Positions 1 to 6,795 are shown, counted from the first letter of the stretch. The stretch: DNA of 7,689 nt from Rikenellaceae bacterium (GCA_020859875.1 JAJBVJ010000238.1:1-7689), one strand, 5' to 3'. Numbers and translations: made by a program. The notes: generated from the sequence alone by a model not told the origin.

Positions 1-2599
1 TCGGCTCTCTGATCCGTGCCAGCTTCTGCTTCGAGTCGCTGTCGGTGGGTTCGATCATAAAGGTATCGTGGACGGGGAACGAAAGGGTCGGGGCATGAAA
101 CCCGTAGTCCATGAGCCTGCGGGCGATGTCTCCCGCTTCGATGCCGTAATCTTTGCGGAAATTCTGCAGGTCGAGTATCATCTCGTGGCCCACACGACCC
201 GTATCGCCCGTGTAATAGGTGCGGAATTCCGACTCGAGAGCCTTGGACATATAGTTGGCATTTACGATCGCCGCGACGGTGGCTCTACGCAGCCCCTCCC
301 CGCCCAGCAACTTTATATAGGCATATGTGATCGGCAGCAGCAGCGGGCTTCCGTAGGGCGCCGAGGCTACGGCCGTGATCCCTTCCGACCCCCCGGCCTC
401 GGGTACCAGCGGATGGGACGGGAGGAAGGGTGCCAGATGTGCGGCCGCACAGATCGGGCCCACGCCCGGGCCGCCTCCCCCGTGGGGCATCCCGAAGGTT
501 TTATGCAGGTTGAGGTGGCATATGTCCGCACCTATATAACCCGGGTTGGTAAGGCCCACCTGGGCGTTCATATTCGCCCCGTCCATATAGACCTGCCCCC
601 CCTCGTCGTGGACTATGTCGACGATCTCCCTGATCCGGCTCTCGAATACGCCGTGGGTAGAGGGATAGGTAATCATTGCCGCGCTCAGCTCGGTGGAATA
701 TTGCGAGGCTTTTTCCCGCAGGTCGTCCACGTCGATATTCCCCTTTTGGTCGCAGGCTACCACGACGATCTTCATCCCGGCCATCGCCGCGGTGGCGGGA
801 TTGGTGCCGTGGGCCGATGCGGGGATCAATACCACGTTTCGGTAACCCTGCCCACGGCTTTGGTGGTACGCCCGGATGACCATCATACCTGCATACTCGC
901 CCGCCGCTCCCGAATTGGGCTGGAGCGAGACGGCCGCAAAGCCGGTGATCACGGCCAGATCCCTCTCGAGATTTTCGATCAGTTCCATATACCCTTCCGC
1001 CTGTGACAGGGGAGCGAATGGGTGCATATTCCCGAACCCGGAGAGGCTGAGAGGCATCATAGAAGCGGCTGAGTTTAGCTTCATCGTACAGGAGCCCAGC
1101 GGGATCATGCTGTCGGCAAGCGAAATGTCCCGCCTCTCGAGTTTTTTTATATAGCGCATAAGCTCCGTTTCCGTACGGTAGCGCCTGAACGCTTCACCCT
1201 CCAGGAATGGACTTTTTCGTGCCAGTTTCGCCGGAATCGCCCCCCCGGCCGGTTTGACACCCTTCGGAATCTTCCTGCCGGCCGCCTCGGCGAATATGGC
1301 CATGACGGCTTCGATCTCCTCGGGGGTGGTAACTTCGTCGAAGCTCATACGCACCCGATCGTCGGAAGGGTAGAAAAAGTTGATCCCCTCGCGCAGGGCT
1401 ATATCCTGTATTACCGACGCTTCGGCCGGAATTTCGAGCGTGTCGAAAAATTCCTTGTGCAGGGGTTCATAACCCAATGCCCGAAGGGCTGCCGCAGCGG
1501 CGGCGGCCGACTCGTTTATATGGCCGGCAATACGGGCGATGCCCTCCTGCCCGTGGTAGACCGCATAGAAGCCCGCCATCGAGGCCATCAGTGCCGAAGC
1601 GGTACATATGTTGGAAGTTGCCTTTTCGCGTTTTATATGCTGTTCGCGCGTCTGGAGGGCCATGCGCAGAGCCTTGTTGCCGAGCCTGTCCACCGATACC
1701 CCGATGATCCTACCGGGCATACTACGTTTATAGGCTTCACGCGTGGCCAAATAGCCTGCGTGGGGGCCACCGAAGCCCATAGGAATACCCATCCTCTGGG
1801 CATTTCCCACTACAATGTCCGCCCCCCACTCCCCGGGAGGGGTGAGCAGGGCCAGAGCCATTATGTCCGCGGCGACGGCCACCAGCGCCCCCGCGGCATG
1901 GGCCCTCTCTACGAAAGCGGAGTAGTCCCGGATATGGCCGTCCGCCGCGGGGTACTGCAGCATAACCCCGAATTCGCGGCCTGTGAATTCATACACCGAG
2001 AAGTCATCCCTTACAATCTCTATACCCAGCGGCTCGCTGCGTGTGAGCAGTACATCGAGTGTCTGGGGAAATATATTCTCGTCTACAAAAAGTACCGTAT
2101 GCCCCTCTTTCACAGCTTCCCTGCTGCGCAGACCCAGCATCATTATCATAGCCTCGGCCGCCGCCGTTCCTTCATCCAGAAGGGAACAGTTGGAAATTTC
2201 CATCCCGGTCATCTCGACTACCATCGTCTGGAAATTCAACAGCGCCTCGAGCCTGCCCTGAGATATCTCCGCCTGGTAGGGGGTATATGAGGTGTACCAT
2301 GCCGGGTTTTCGAATACGTTGCGCATGATCGGCGCGGGAACTGCCGCGGGGTAGTAGCCCATCCCGATAAAGGAGCGGTACTGGCTGTTGCGTGAGGCGA
2401 GGGCCTCGAGGTGGGCGGCAAGTTCGTGCTCGCTCATCCCTTCGGCCGGAAGGTCGAGCCCCCGGCGGAGCAGAATGTTTTTAGGGATCACCTGCGAAAT
2501 GAGTTCTTCGGCAGAGCCGACCCCGATCACGTCGAGCATTGCGGGCATGTCCTTTTCGCTTATGCCGATATGGCGGTCTGAGAATTTATCCTGTGGCAT
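1..2599 (-). CDS. gcvP: Glycine dehydrogenase (decarboxylating), P-protein of the glycine cleavage system; C-terminus cut by window edge
   Basis: This is the PLP-dependent P-protein, which decarboxylates glycine and passes the aminomethyl group to lipoylated H-protein. I read the minus strand from ATG at 2599 without a stop to base 1, giving 866 codons; the family is usually about 950 residues, so roughly 85-100 C-terminal residues lie outside. The N-terminus (PQDKFSDRHIGIS) is typical of the family. Both halves of the fused form are present: an N-terminal domain to about residue 440, then a C-terminal catalytic domain. Visible motifs are LGSCTMKLN (Cys about 504), SAHGTNPA, and LHKTFGMPHGGGGPG, in which Lys700 should carry PLP. 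It is the single-chain type, not split into gcvPA and gcvPB. No gcvT or gcvH is present here, so the gene appears to be transcribed on its own. A candidate promoter lies at 2661-2668. Long open frames on the opposite strand are shadows. Identity is very secure. Confidence 0.97.
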   Translation of the reverse strand, partial: MPQDKFSDRHIGISEKDMPAMLDVIGVGSAEELISQVIPKNILLRRGLDLPAEGMSEHELAAHLEALASRNSQYRSFIGMGYYPAAVPAPIMRNVFENPAWYTSYTPYQAEISQGRLEALLNFQTMVVEMTGMEISNCSLLDEGTAAAEAMIMMLGLRSREAVKEGHTVLFVDENIFPQTLDVLLTRSEPLGIEIVRDDFSVYEFTGREFGVMLQYPAADGHIRDYSAFVERAHAAGALVAVAADIMALALLTPPGEWGADIVVGNAQRMGIPMGFGGPHAGYLATREAYKRSMPGRIIGVSVDRLGNKALRMALQTREQHIKREKATSNICTASALMASMAGFYAVYHGQEGIARIAGHINESAAAAAAALRALGYEPLHKEFFDTLEIPAEASVIQDIALREGINFFYPSDDRVRMSFDEVTTPEEIEAVMAIFAEAAGRKIPKGVKPAGGAIPAKLARKSPFLEGEAFRRYRTETELMRYIKKLERRDISLADSMIPLGSCTMKLNSAASMMPLSLSGFGNMHPFAPLSQAEGYMELIENLERDLAVITGFAAVSLQPNSGAAGEYAGMMVIRAYHQSRGQGYRNVVLIPASAHGTNPATAAMAGMKIVVVACDQKGNIDVDDLREKASQYSTELSAAMITYPSTHGVFESRIREIVDIVHDEGGQVYMDGANMNAQVGLTNPGYIGADICHLNLHKTFGMPHGGGGPGVGPICAAAHLAPFLPSHPLVPEAGGSEGITAVASAPYGSPLLLPITYAYIKLLGGEGLRRATVAAIVNANYMSKALESEFRTYYTGDTGRVGHEMILDLQNFRKDYGIEAGDIARRLMDYGFHAPTLSFPVHDTFMIEPTDSDSKQKLARIREP

Positions 2600-2633
2600 G
2601 GTATGGTATGGATTGGAAGATTAGTATTTATCC

Positions 2634-2656
2634 GCCGTTGACGATCTTTAAACGGC
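2634..2656 (-). other. Small inverted repeat at the start of the predicted gcvP leader
   Basis: GCCGTT at 2634-2639 is the exact reverse complement of AACGGC at 2651-2656, with an 11-nt loop. It falls right where the gcvP transcript is predicted to begin, so it could form a 5' cap hairpin or be an operator. I do not see the conserved glycine-riboswitch core here. A 5-bp tandem repeat (ATGGT, 2.8 copies, 2598-2611 on the plus strand) abuts the start codon. Confidence 0.35.
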
Positions 2657-2660
2657 TTCA

Positions 2661-2668
2661 CAAAATTA
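2661..2668 (-). promoter_or_regulatory. Candidate -7 box of the gcvP promoter
   Basis: Read on the minus strand this is TAATTTTG, an exact fit to the Bacteroidota -7 consensus TAnnTTTG. It would place transcription start near 2655 and give a leader of about 55 nt before the gcvP ATG at 2599. The expected -33 TTTG is poor: the region around 2688-2692 reads GTG-like. The call therefore rests on the -7 box and its position only. Confidence 0.4.
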
Positions 2669-2809
2669 ATTATATTCCGTAATCCGCACACCCATATTCG
2701 GAGTATATTATTAACAAAGGCCCGATTATTCGTCCAGCAGTCCATTGTCGCTGGCACGGACGAGTCTACCGGTAGCCTCTCCTCCCGCTTCCTTCCTCGG
2801 ATCGGATTC

Positions 2810-2843
2810 CCCTCGCGCAACTCGATTCCTGCTCCGGCTAAAA
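2810..2843. repeat. Dispersed repeat core, copy A (partner at 7545-7578)
   Basis: Aligning 2810-2843 with 7545-7578 without gaps gives 31 identities in 34 positions by eye. The shared core includes CGCAACT, GATTCCT and CTCCGGCTAAAA. Weaker similarity runs upstream to about 2798 and downstream into a GCGG. Both copies lie in non-coding DNA in the same orientation, about 4.7 kb apart. Confidence 0.75.
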
Positions 2844-2877
2844 CAGCGGATTAGTTTAGCTTCGGTCTTCCTCCTCT

Positions 2878-2916
2878 TCGCTCGGCAAAACGCGTTTCGC
2901 TGGTTTTGCCTCGCTC
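2878..2916. repeat. 8-bp inverted repeat flanked by a TCGCTC direct hexamer
   Basis: GGCAAAAC at 2884-2891 pairs exactly with GTTTTGCC at 2903-2910, and a small GCG/CGC pair (2892-2894, 2898-2900) sits inside the loop. TCGCTC occurs immediately on both sides, at 2878-2883 and 2911-2916. The layout resembles a miniature palindromic insertion with a 6-bp target duplication, but the hexamer could also be part of the repeat itself. Confidence 0.5.
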
Positions 2917-2926
2917 ATTGGTAGGT

Positions 2927-2943
2927 TTCCGGCGAAGCCGGAA
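2927..2943. repeat. Short GC palindrome (hairpin family, copy 1)
   Basis: TTCCGGC, loop GAA, GCCGGAA: a perfect 7-bp stem with a 3-nt loop, followed by TAAAG. Related hairpins followed by TAAG occur at 3104-3121 and 7592-7608, which suggests a small REP-like family. There is no T-tract, so an intrinsic terminator is unlikely. Confidence 0.55.
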
Positions 2944-2975
2944 TAAAGATTTGTGTAATTGGGATTAGTCCGAGC

Positions 2976-3027
2976 GCCGAAAGCCCCGCCCCTGGGGCGT
3001 ACCGCCGAATGAGCGAATAGTTTGCGC
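2976..3027. repeat. Second shared non-coding segment, copy A (partner at 7272-7322)
   Basis: The segment begins GCCGAA and ends GTTTGCGC. Aligned by eye to 7272-7322 with one gap it gives about 39 identities in 52 positions. The right half (3001-3027) is the better conserved, at about 22 of 27. The orientation is the same as in the partner, but its order relative to the core repeat at 2810 differs between the two blocks. Confidence 0.55.
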
Positions 3028-3103
3028 AAAGATGATTCTCATATAACCGACGATGGACTTAGGGAGTGAAATTAATATAAATCCCGACATATTCTAAAGG
3101 CCG

Positions 3104-3121
3104 ATTCCGGGTGGCCGGAAT
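3104..3121. repeat. Short GC palindrome (hairpin family, copy 2)
   Basis: ATTCCGG, loop GTGG, CCGGAAT: a perfect 7-bp stem with a 4-nt loop, followed by AAGA. The stem and the following bases resemble copies at 2927-2943 and 7592-7608. It lies just beyond the gapA terminator. Confidence 0.55.
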
Positions 3122-3140
3122 AAGAACCCATACTCCGATC

Positions 3141-3186
3141 TTTACAAAAACAGGCCGGGCTAATTTGCCCGGCCTATTTTTGTAAA
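3141..3186 (-). terminator. Rho-independent terminator of gapA, probably bidirectional
   Basis: Two 20-nt arms (3141-3160 and 3167-3186) pair with a single mismatch around the loop TAATTT. The core is GGCCGGGC/GCCCGGCC, and the outer part is TTTACAAAAA/TTTTTGTAAA. On the minus strand the stem is followed by TGTTTTTGTAAA, 15 nt past the gapA stop codon. Because A and T tracts flank both sides, it can also stop transcription in the plus direction. Confidence 0.92.
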
Positions 3187-3201
3187 GATGGTTTTTACCG
3201 C

Positions 3202-4209
3202 TTAGTTAACGGTTGCCATGTGCTGGATAAGCTCGATAACTTTGGTGGAGTAACCCCACTCGTTGTCGTACCATGAAACGAGCTTCACGAACTTGGGCGA
3301 GAGCATAATACCCGCTTCTGCGTCGAAGATCGAGGTGCGGCTGTCGCCGATGAAGTCGGAAGAAACCACGGCGTCTTCGGTGTAGCCGAGGATGCCCTTG
3401 AGTTCGTTTTCCGAAGCCTCTTTAATAGCAGTGCAGATCTCTTCGTAGGTGGTTTCCTTTTCCAGGACAGCGGTCATGTCAACTACCGAAACGTCGAGGG
3501 TGGGAACGCGGAAAGCCATACCGGTGAGCTTGCCGTTGAGTGCCGGGATTACTTTACCCACGGCTTTGGCTGCGCCGGTCGATGAGGGAATAATGTTGCC
3601 GGCTGCCGCACGGCCTCCCCTCCAGTCCTTCACGGAAGGTCCGTCGACGGTTTTCTGTGTGGCGGTGGTGGCGTGTACGGTGGTCATAAGGCCCTCTACG
3701 ATTCCGAATTTGTCGTTGATTACCTTAGCCAGCGGAGCAAGGCAGTTGGTGGTGCACGATGCGTTGGAAACGATGGGTTCGCCCTTGTACGAATCGGTAT
3801 TTACACCCATTACATACATGGGAGTGTCGTCTTTCGAAGGAGCCGACATCACTACGCGCTTCGCGCCTGCTTTGATATGGGCTTCGGCTTTCCCCCTGGT
3901 GAGGAACAGACCGGTAGATTCCACTACATATTCCGCACCCACTTCATTCCATTTGAGGTTGGCGGGGTCCTTCTCGGCCGTAACGCGGATAGCCTGGCCG
4001 TTCACCACGAGTTTACCGTCCTTCACCTCTACGGTGCCTTTGAACTGGCCGTGGATAGTGTCGTAGCGGAGCATGTAAGCCATGTATTCCACATCGATAA
4101 GGTCGTTGATGCCTACCACTTCCACCTGGTCGGCTTTGCTCATTGCAACCCGGAAAACCAGACGGCCGATGCGTCCGAAACCATTGATACCAATTTTAAT
4201 TTTTGACAT
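3202..4209 (-). CDS. gapA: Glyceraldehyde-3-phosphate dehydrogenase, phosphorylating, type I
   Basis: This cytoplasmic glycolytic enzyme converts glyceraldehyde 3-phosphate, NAD and phosphate to 1,3-bisphosphoglycerate. The 335-residue length is standard. The Rossmann motif GINGFGRIGR is at residues 7-16, and Asp36 after the second strand favours NAD over NADP. The catalytic motif SNASCTTNC puts the nucleophile at Cys152, with the base His179 in TTVHATT. Phosphate-binding segments TVDGPS and SSTGAAKAVGKV follow, then Arg234 in FRVPT and the family-typical WYDNEWGYS at 313-321. The gene stands alone, with its own promoter (4357-4388), a leader of about 140 nt, and a terminator 15 nt after the stop. 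High expression is expected for such a gene. The ATG at 4209 gives exactly the conserved N-terminus. No defect is visible. Confidence 0.98.
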   Translation of the reverse strand: MSKIKIGINGFGRIGRLVFRVAMSKADQVEVVGINDLIDVEYMAYMLRYDTIHGQFKGTVEVKDGKLVVNGQAIRVTAEKDPANLKWNEVGAEYVVESTGLFLTRGKAEAHIKAGAKRVVMSAPSKDDTPMYVMGVNTDSYKGEPIVSNASCTTNCLAPLAKVINDKFGIVEGLMTTVHATTATQKTVDGPSVKDWRGGRAAAGNIIPSSTGAAKAVGKVIPALNGKLTGMAFRVPTLDVSVVDMTAVLEKETTYEEICTAIKEASENELKGILGYTEDAVVSSDFIGDSRTSIFDAEAGIMLSPKFVKLVSWYDNEWGYSTKVIELIQHMATVN

Positions 4210-4350
4210 AGTTCTATTAATTAGAGTATTAAACTTCTCTTGTGAATCGATCGCGCTGTTTGCTTCCCTTTTTGCCCACCGCTTCCCGCCTTATTATGTC
4301 CATCTCTCTGCGGCATCGGGACGATCTGGCTCAGAACCCTTTACGCCAGC
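4210..4350 (-). other. gapA 5' leader
   Basis: About 140 nt lie between the predicted gapA start site and its ATG. I see no gene in it, no clear riboswitch and no strong Shine-Dalgarno. A weak CTGGC/GCCAG pairing (4326-4330 with 4345-4349) lies at its 5' end. The last 30 nt before the ATG are AT-rich (TTTAATACTCTAATTAATAG), which is common before well-translated Bacteroidota genes. Confidence 0.45.
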
Positions 4351-4356
4351 GGAATA

Positions 4357-4388
4357 CAAAAGTAGTCAATTTGCAAATAGTATGCAAA
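4357..4388 (-). promoter_or_regulatory. gapA promoter, Bacteroidota sigma type
   Basis: On the minus strand, a -33 TTTG (4388-4385, inside a TTTTTTG run) is followed after exactly 20 nt by TACTTTTG (4364-4357). This fits the Bacteroidota consensus TTTG-N19-21-TAnnTTTG. The spacer contains a perfect 10-bp palindrome, ATTTGCAAAT, at 4369-4378. Transcription should begin near 4350. This is the best promoter in the window. Confidence 0.75.
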
Positions 4389-4512
4389 AAAGTTTTTTAA
4401 TATTTTTAATAAGGTTTCTCCGACGGCAGGGTATTTAACAATAATTTAACCTGAAGGTAAATACGGTTGCAAAATGTCCTGGCAGCAATGAGACCGATCC
4501 GGTATATTTTAT

Positions 4513-4520
4513 TAGTTTTG
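4513..4520 (+). promoter_or_regulatory. Candidate -7 box for the exported-protein gene
   Basis: TAGTTTTG matches the Bacteroidota -7 consensus and would start transcription near 4526, about 15 nt ahead of the ATG at 4542. No good -33 TTTG is present around 4490. If it is real, it supports the downstream start at 4542 over in-frame ATGs at 4467 and 4488. Confidence 0.35.
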
Positions 4521-4541
4521 GGCAAATTATCCCTTCTGCGA

Positions 4542-5090
4542 ATGAAGTTACGGCTCTGCTTTGTCTCCATTGCGGCCGTACTCCTTGTTCCGTTCGGCGG
4601 GGCCGGGGCCCATCCGCCCGATATGGAATCTATTACCGGGTGGGTCGGCGTAGTCTATCCCGGGCTTCCGGTCGACGACCGTTCGGTGTGTATCATCGAC
4701 GGTACGGTGTATGAACCCTGCCGGGTGGACAGTTTGCTTATCCGGCGAAAGGCCGAGGGGGCCCATATCTCCTTCGTCCGATCTATTCCCGCCGAGGTGC
4801 TTTACAACGGGATTTATGTCAACCGCGGACAGAAATCGAGCTTTATTTTTATCGGAACCTACAAAAGCAAGAAGAAAAATAGAAGGCTGGAGCTGGCCCG
4901 CATCAGGGCCGCCCCGTCGGAATACAGGGCCGTTCAGGCTGGCCTTACCCGCATCGTCGGCAACAGCGCCGTACGGTATATGGAAGGTCTGCGGCCAAGG
5001 GATATTTACGGGATAGAGACCCTGGCTACCGAGCGGGACGATGTCTCCGCAGGGGAAGAAGGGAAGCTGCTTATCCTATGGACCAGATAG
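4542..5090 (+). CDS. Small predicted exported protein with plug-like segments, function unknown
   Basis: From the ATG at 4542 the product is 182 residues. Residues 1-23 (MKLRLCFVSIAAVLLVPFGG then AGA) form a convincing Sec signal peptide, with likely cleavage after Ala23 and no lipobox. Upstream in-frame ATGs at 4467 and 4488 would bury this signal behind a second hydrophobic stretch, so I prefer 4542. The mature part has Cys50 and Cys60, a CIIDGTVYEP segment, GIYVNRGQKSSFIFIGTY near 90-107, a basic run KSKKKNRR (108-115), and GLRPRDIYGIETL near 149-161, ending GKLLILWTR. These two stretches loosely recall the VDG, DIxSIxVL and YGxRGxxGVIxI signatures of TonB-dependent-receptor plug domains; that resemblance is only by eye. 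It is the only plus-strand gene, divergent from gapA and convergent with the transporter operon. The preceding 4389-4512 is AT-rich with nothing else recognised. Confidence 0.65.
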   Translation: MKLRLCFVSIAAVLLVPFGGAGAHPPDMESITGWVGVVYPGLPVDDRSVCIIDGTVYEPCRVDSLLIRRKAEGAHISFVRSIPAEVLYNGIYVNRGQKSSFIFIGTYKSKKKNRRLELARIRAAPSEYRAVQAGLTRIVGNSAVRYMEGLRPRDIYGIETLATERDDVSAGEEGKLLILWTR

Positions 5091-5109
5091 AAGGCCCCAA
5101 AAGAGGGGG

Positions 5110-5880
5110 TCACAGCGAGAGCCGGCTTTTTTCGGCCGCCTTATACTTTTTGGCTATCGACGAGGCGAAGACAAAGTCATTGAGTTCCTTGTTGTCGGTA
5201 TCGAGTATGTCGTTCTTGATTCCCTCCCACCATTTTTTCCCCTGATAGATAAAGATCACCTTTTCGCCGATCTCCATCACGGAGTTCATGTCGTGGGTGT
5301 TTATTATGGTTGTGATGCAGTACTCTTCGGTGATCTCTTTGATAAGGTTGTCGATCACCACGGAAGTCATCGGGTCGAGCCCCGAGTTGGGTTCGTCACA
5401 AAATAGATATTTGGGGTTGAGAACGATAGCCCGGGCAATGGCGACCCGCTTTATCATCCCGCCGCTGAGCTCCGCCGGATAGAGTCGGTTCGCATCGTCG
5501 AGATTCACACGCCGCAGGCAAAAATTCACCCGCTCGAGCTTCTCCTCCTCGCTCTGGTCGGTAAACAGGTCGAGGGGCAGTTTCACATTGTCCTGCACAG
5601 TGGACGAGTCCAGAAGGGCGCCTCCCTGGAAGATCATCCCCACGTGCTGGCGTATCTCCTTGCGGGCTTTGAAGTCGAGCGCCGTAAAGTCGGTGTCGTC
5701 GTAATATATCGCCCCGCTGTCCACCTCGTGGAGCCCCACGAGGGACTTTAGCAGTACGGTCTTGCCCGAACCGCTCTGGCCTATAATGAGGTTGGTTTTG
5801 CCCTGCTCGAAAACGGCGCTTATATCCTCGAGCACCATCCGCCCGTCGAAGGATTTGTATATGTGTTCGGCGCGTATCAT
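5110..5880 (-). CDS. mlaF: MlaF-type ABC transporter ATP-binding protein (phospholipid transport)
   Basis: This is the cytoplasmic ATPase that powers an MlaFE-type lipid transporter by binding the permease encoded two genes upstream. All nucleotide-binding motifs are intact in 256 residues: Walker A GQSGSGKT (34-41), Q-loop Gln85 in MIFQGG, signature LSGGM (138-142), Walker B YLFCDEP with Asp162 and Glu163, D-loop SGLDP (166-170), and switch His196 in NTHD. DEPNSGLDP and the MIFQGGALLDSSTV stretch after the Q-loop are characteristic of the MlaF branch rather than of importer or drug-exporter ATPases. It is last in a four-gene operon, starting 4 nt after the stop of the 57-codon gene, with an AAGGAGG at 5900-5894. 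Only 19 nt separate it from the convergent gene; the 4-bp CCCC/GGGG pairing there is too weak to call a terminator. Orthology to E. coli MlaF itself is inferred. Confidence 0.93.
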   Translation of the reverse strand: MIRAEHIYKSFDGRMVLEDISAVFEQGKTNLIIGQSGSGKTVLLKSLVGLHEVDSGAIYYDDTDFTALDFKARKEIRQHVGMIFQGGALLDSSTVQDNVKLPLDLFTDQSEEEKLERVNFCLRRVNLDDANRLYPAELSGGMIKRVAIARAIVLNPKYLFCDEPNSGLDPMTSVVIDNLIKEITEEYCITTIINTHDMNSVMEIGEKVIFIYQGKKWWEGIKNDILDTDNKELNDFVFASSIAKKYKAAEKSRLSL

Positions 5881-5884
5881 CGTC

Positions 5885-6058
5885 TTATTTTATCCTCCTT
5901 AATATCTTATCCATCGGATAGCTGCGGCTTTCCAGCTCCGCAATGCCTCTCGCGCGGGTAGATTCGGGATAGCCGTATTCCATATAACTGGCCACCACAT
6001 CCACGTGCTGCTCGTCGCTCATCCTTTGAAGTTTTACTTTCACCGAATCGTCCGTCAT
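5885..6058 (-). CDS. 57-residue protein of unknown function between permease and ATPase
   Basis: The start ATG (6058-6056) overlaps the mlaE stop as ATGA, and the TAA lies 4 nt before the mlaF start, so the gene is packed seamlessly into the operon and is probably translationally coupled. The product is soluble, charged and has no signal or membrane segment. It begins MTDDSVKVKLQRMSDEQ and ends with a basic helix-like stretch (PMDKILRRIK). I do not recognise a family. The position suggests an accessory or assembly partner of the transporter, loosely analogous to the cytoplasmic subunit MlaB, but it is far too short to be a STAS domain and shows no STAS motif. A longer frame starting at 6334 merely reads through mlaE out of frame. 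Coding status is inferred from the tight spacing and overlap. Confidence 0.75.
   Translation of the reverse strand: MTDDSVKVKLQRMSDEQHVDVVASYMEYGYPESTRARGIAELESRSYPMDKILRRIK
5894..5900 (-). promoter_or_regulatory. Shine-Dalgarno-like AAGGAGG ahead of mlaF
   Basis: On the minus strand AAGGAGG lies inside the last codons of the 57-codon gene, 13 nt before the mlaF ATG. It is a perfect anti-SD match, unusual in a phylum that mostly does without. The spacing is long, so part of the match may simply reflect the Arg-Arg codons it overlaps. Confidence 0.4.
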
Positions 6059-6795
6059 ATTAACAGCAGTTGGGTGAGAATCAAATCGAAGATCAGTATC
6101 ACGATAGAGCTTACCACCACCGCTTTGGTACTGGCGCGTCCCACCTCGAGGGAGTTGCCCCTGGCGTAGAAGCCGTACATGCCCGAGATGGAGGTTATGA
6201 TAAAGGCGAAGACCGAACACTTGATAAGGGCATACCATATGGAAAAGAGCTTGAAGTCGCTCCTCAGACCCGTAATATAATCCTCCGGGTTCATTATGCC
6301 GGTGATTATCGCAATGGCATAACCGCCTACGCACCCTATCAGAATACTCATTATGCCCAGGAACGGGAAAAAGAGGACGGTAGCTATTATCTTGGGAAGG
6401 ATCAGGTAGTTGGCCGAGTTTATCCCCATCACCTCGAGTGCGTCGATCTGCTCGGTGATGCGCATGGTGCCTATCTCGGAGGCGATATTGCTGCCGACCT
6501 TGCCGGCCAGGATCAGCGCCACCACGGTGGAGCTGAACTCGAGGATCATCACCTCCCGGGTAGCATACCCTATAAGGTATTGGGGGATAAATGGGGATTC
6601 GAGGTTGATCGACATCTGGAGCGTCACTACCGCTCCCATGAATACCGAAATAATTGCGGCTATACCTATCGAATTCAGCCCCAGGGCATCCAGTTCGAAG
6701 GCTACCCTGTGGCGGAAAATGCGCGATTTCTCGGGCCTCTGGAAGACCTTGCGCATCAGGATAAAATACCTTCCTATGAATTCGAATAACTGCAT
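6055..6795 (-). CDS. mlaE: MlaE-type ABC transporter permease (phospholipid transport)
   Basis: This is the inner-membrane permease of an MlaFE-type transporter, which moves phospholipids between the inner membrane and an MCE protein in the periplasm. The 246-residue length is close to the usual ~260. An amphipathic N-terminal helix (1-38) leads to hydrophobic spans near 41-60, 85-105, 131-165, 188-206 and 222-243. The most conserved family block is visible at about 86-125: LEFSSTVVALILAGKVGSNI followed by ASEIGTMRITEQIDALEVMG. It starts 26 nt after the DUF4834-like gene, and its TGA overlaps the start of the 57-codon gene by ATGA. The partner ATPase follows. No MlaD/MCE gene is in the window; in this phylum it is often located elsewhere. 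Family assignment is secure; substrate is inferred from the family. Confidence 0.95.
   Translation of the reverse strand: MQLFEFIGRYFILMRKVFQRPEKSRIFRHRVAFELDALGLNSIGIAAIISVFMGAVVTLQMSINLESPFIPQYLIGYATREVMILEFSSTVVALILAGKVGSNIASEIGTMRITEQIDALEVMGINSANYLILPKIIATVLFFPFLGIMSILIGCVGGYAIAIITGIMNPEDYITGLRSDFKLFSIWYALIKCSVFAFIITSISGMYGFYARGNSLEVGRASTKAVVVSSIVILIFDLILTQLLLI

Larger units (their letters stand above)
2669..3140. other. Non-coding block between the gcvP promoter and the gapA terminator, rich in repeats and hairpins
   Basis: I see no credible gene in these 470 bases; the short open frames have no family-like features. The block contains an imperfect hairpin at 2731-2762, a repeat shared with the right end of the window (about 2803-2849), an inverted repeat flanked by a direct hexamer (2878-2916), two short GC palindromes (2927-2943 and 3104-3121), and a second segment shared with the right end (2976-3027). 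A 5-bp GCCCC/GGGGC hairpin lies at 2983-2998 inside that segment. The overall look is of dispersed intergenic repeats rather than a decayed gene. Confidence 0.6.

Noticed and set aside
68..2290. Long plus-strand open frames (312 and 277 codons) opposite gcvP
   Set aside because: They are antisense shadows of a high-GC coding gene whose minus-strand frame matches GcvP without a break over the whole length.
2600..2660. Glycine riboswitch in front of gcvP
   Set aside because: The leader is too short and lacks the conserved glycine-aptamer core; only a simple 6-bp hairpin is present.
2560..2820. 86-codon minus-strand frame upstream of gcvP
   Set aside because: It overlaps the gcvP start out of frame, spans the predicted promoter and starts in the dispersed repeat.
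3449..4206. Plus-strand open frames of 205 and 177 codons opposite gapA
   Set aside because: The minus strand encodes a complete, canonical GAPDH; the opposite frames have no recognisable features.
5091..5109. Terminator between the convergent genes
   Set aside because: Only a 4-bp CCCC/GGGG stem without a T-tract on either strand.
5885..6334. 149-codon minus-strand frame
   Set aside because: Only its last 57 codons are outside mlaE; the rest is mlaE read in another frame. The ATG at 6058 is the sensible start.
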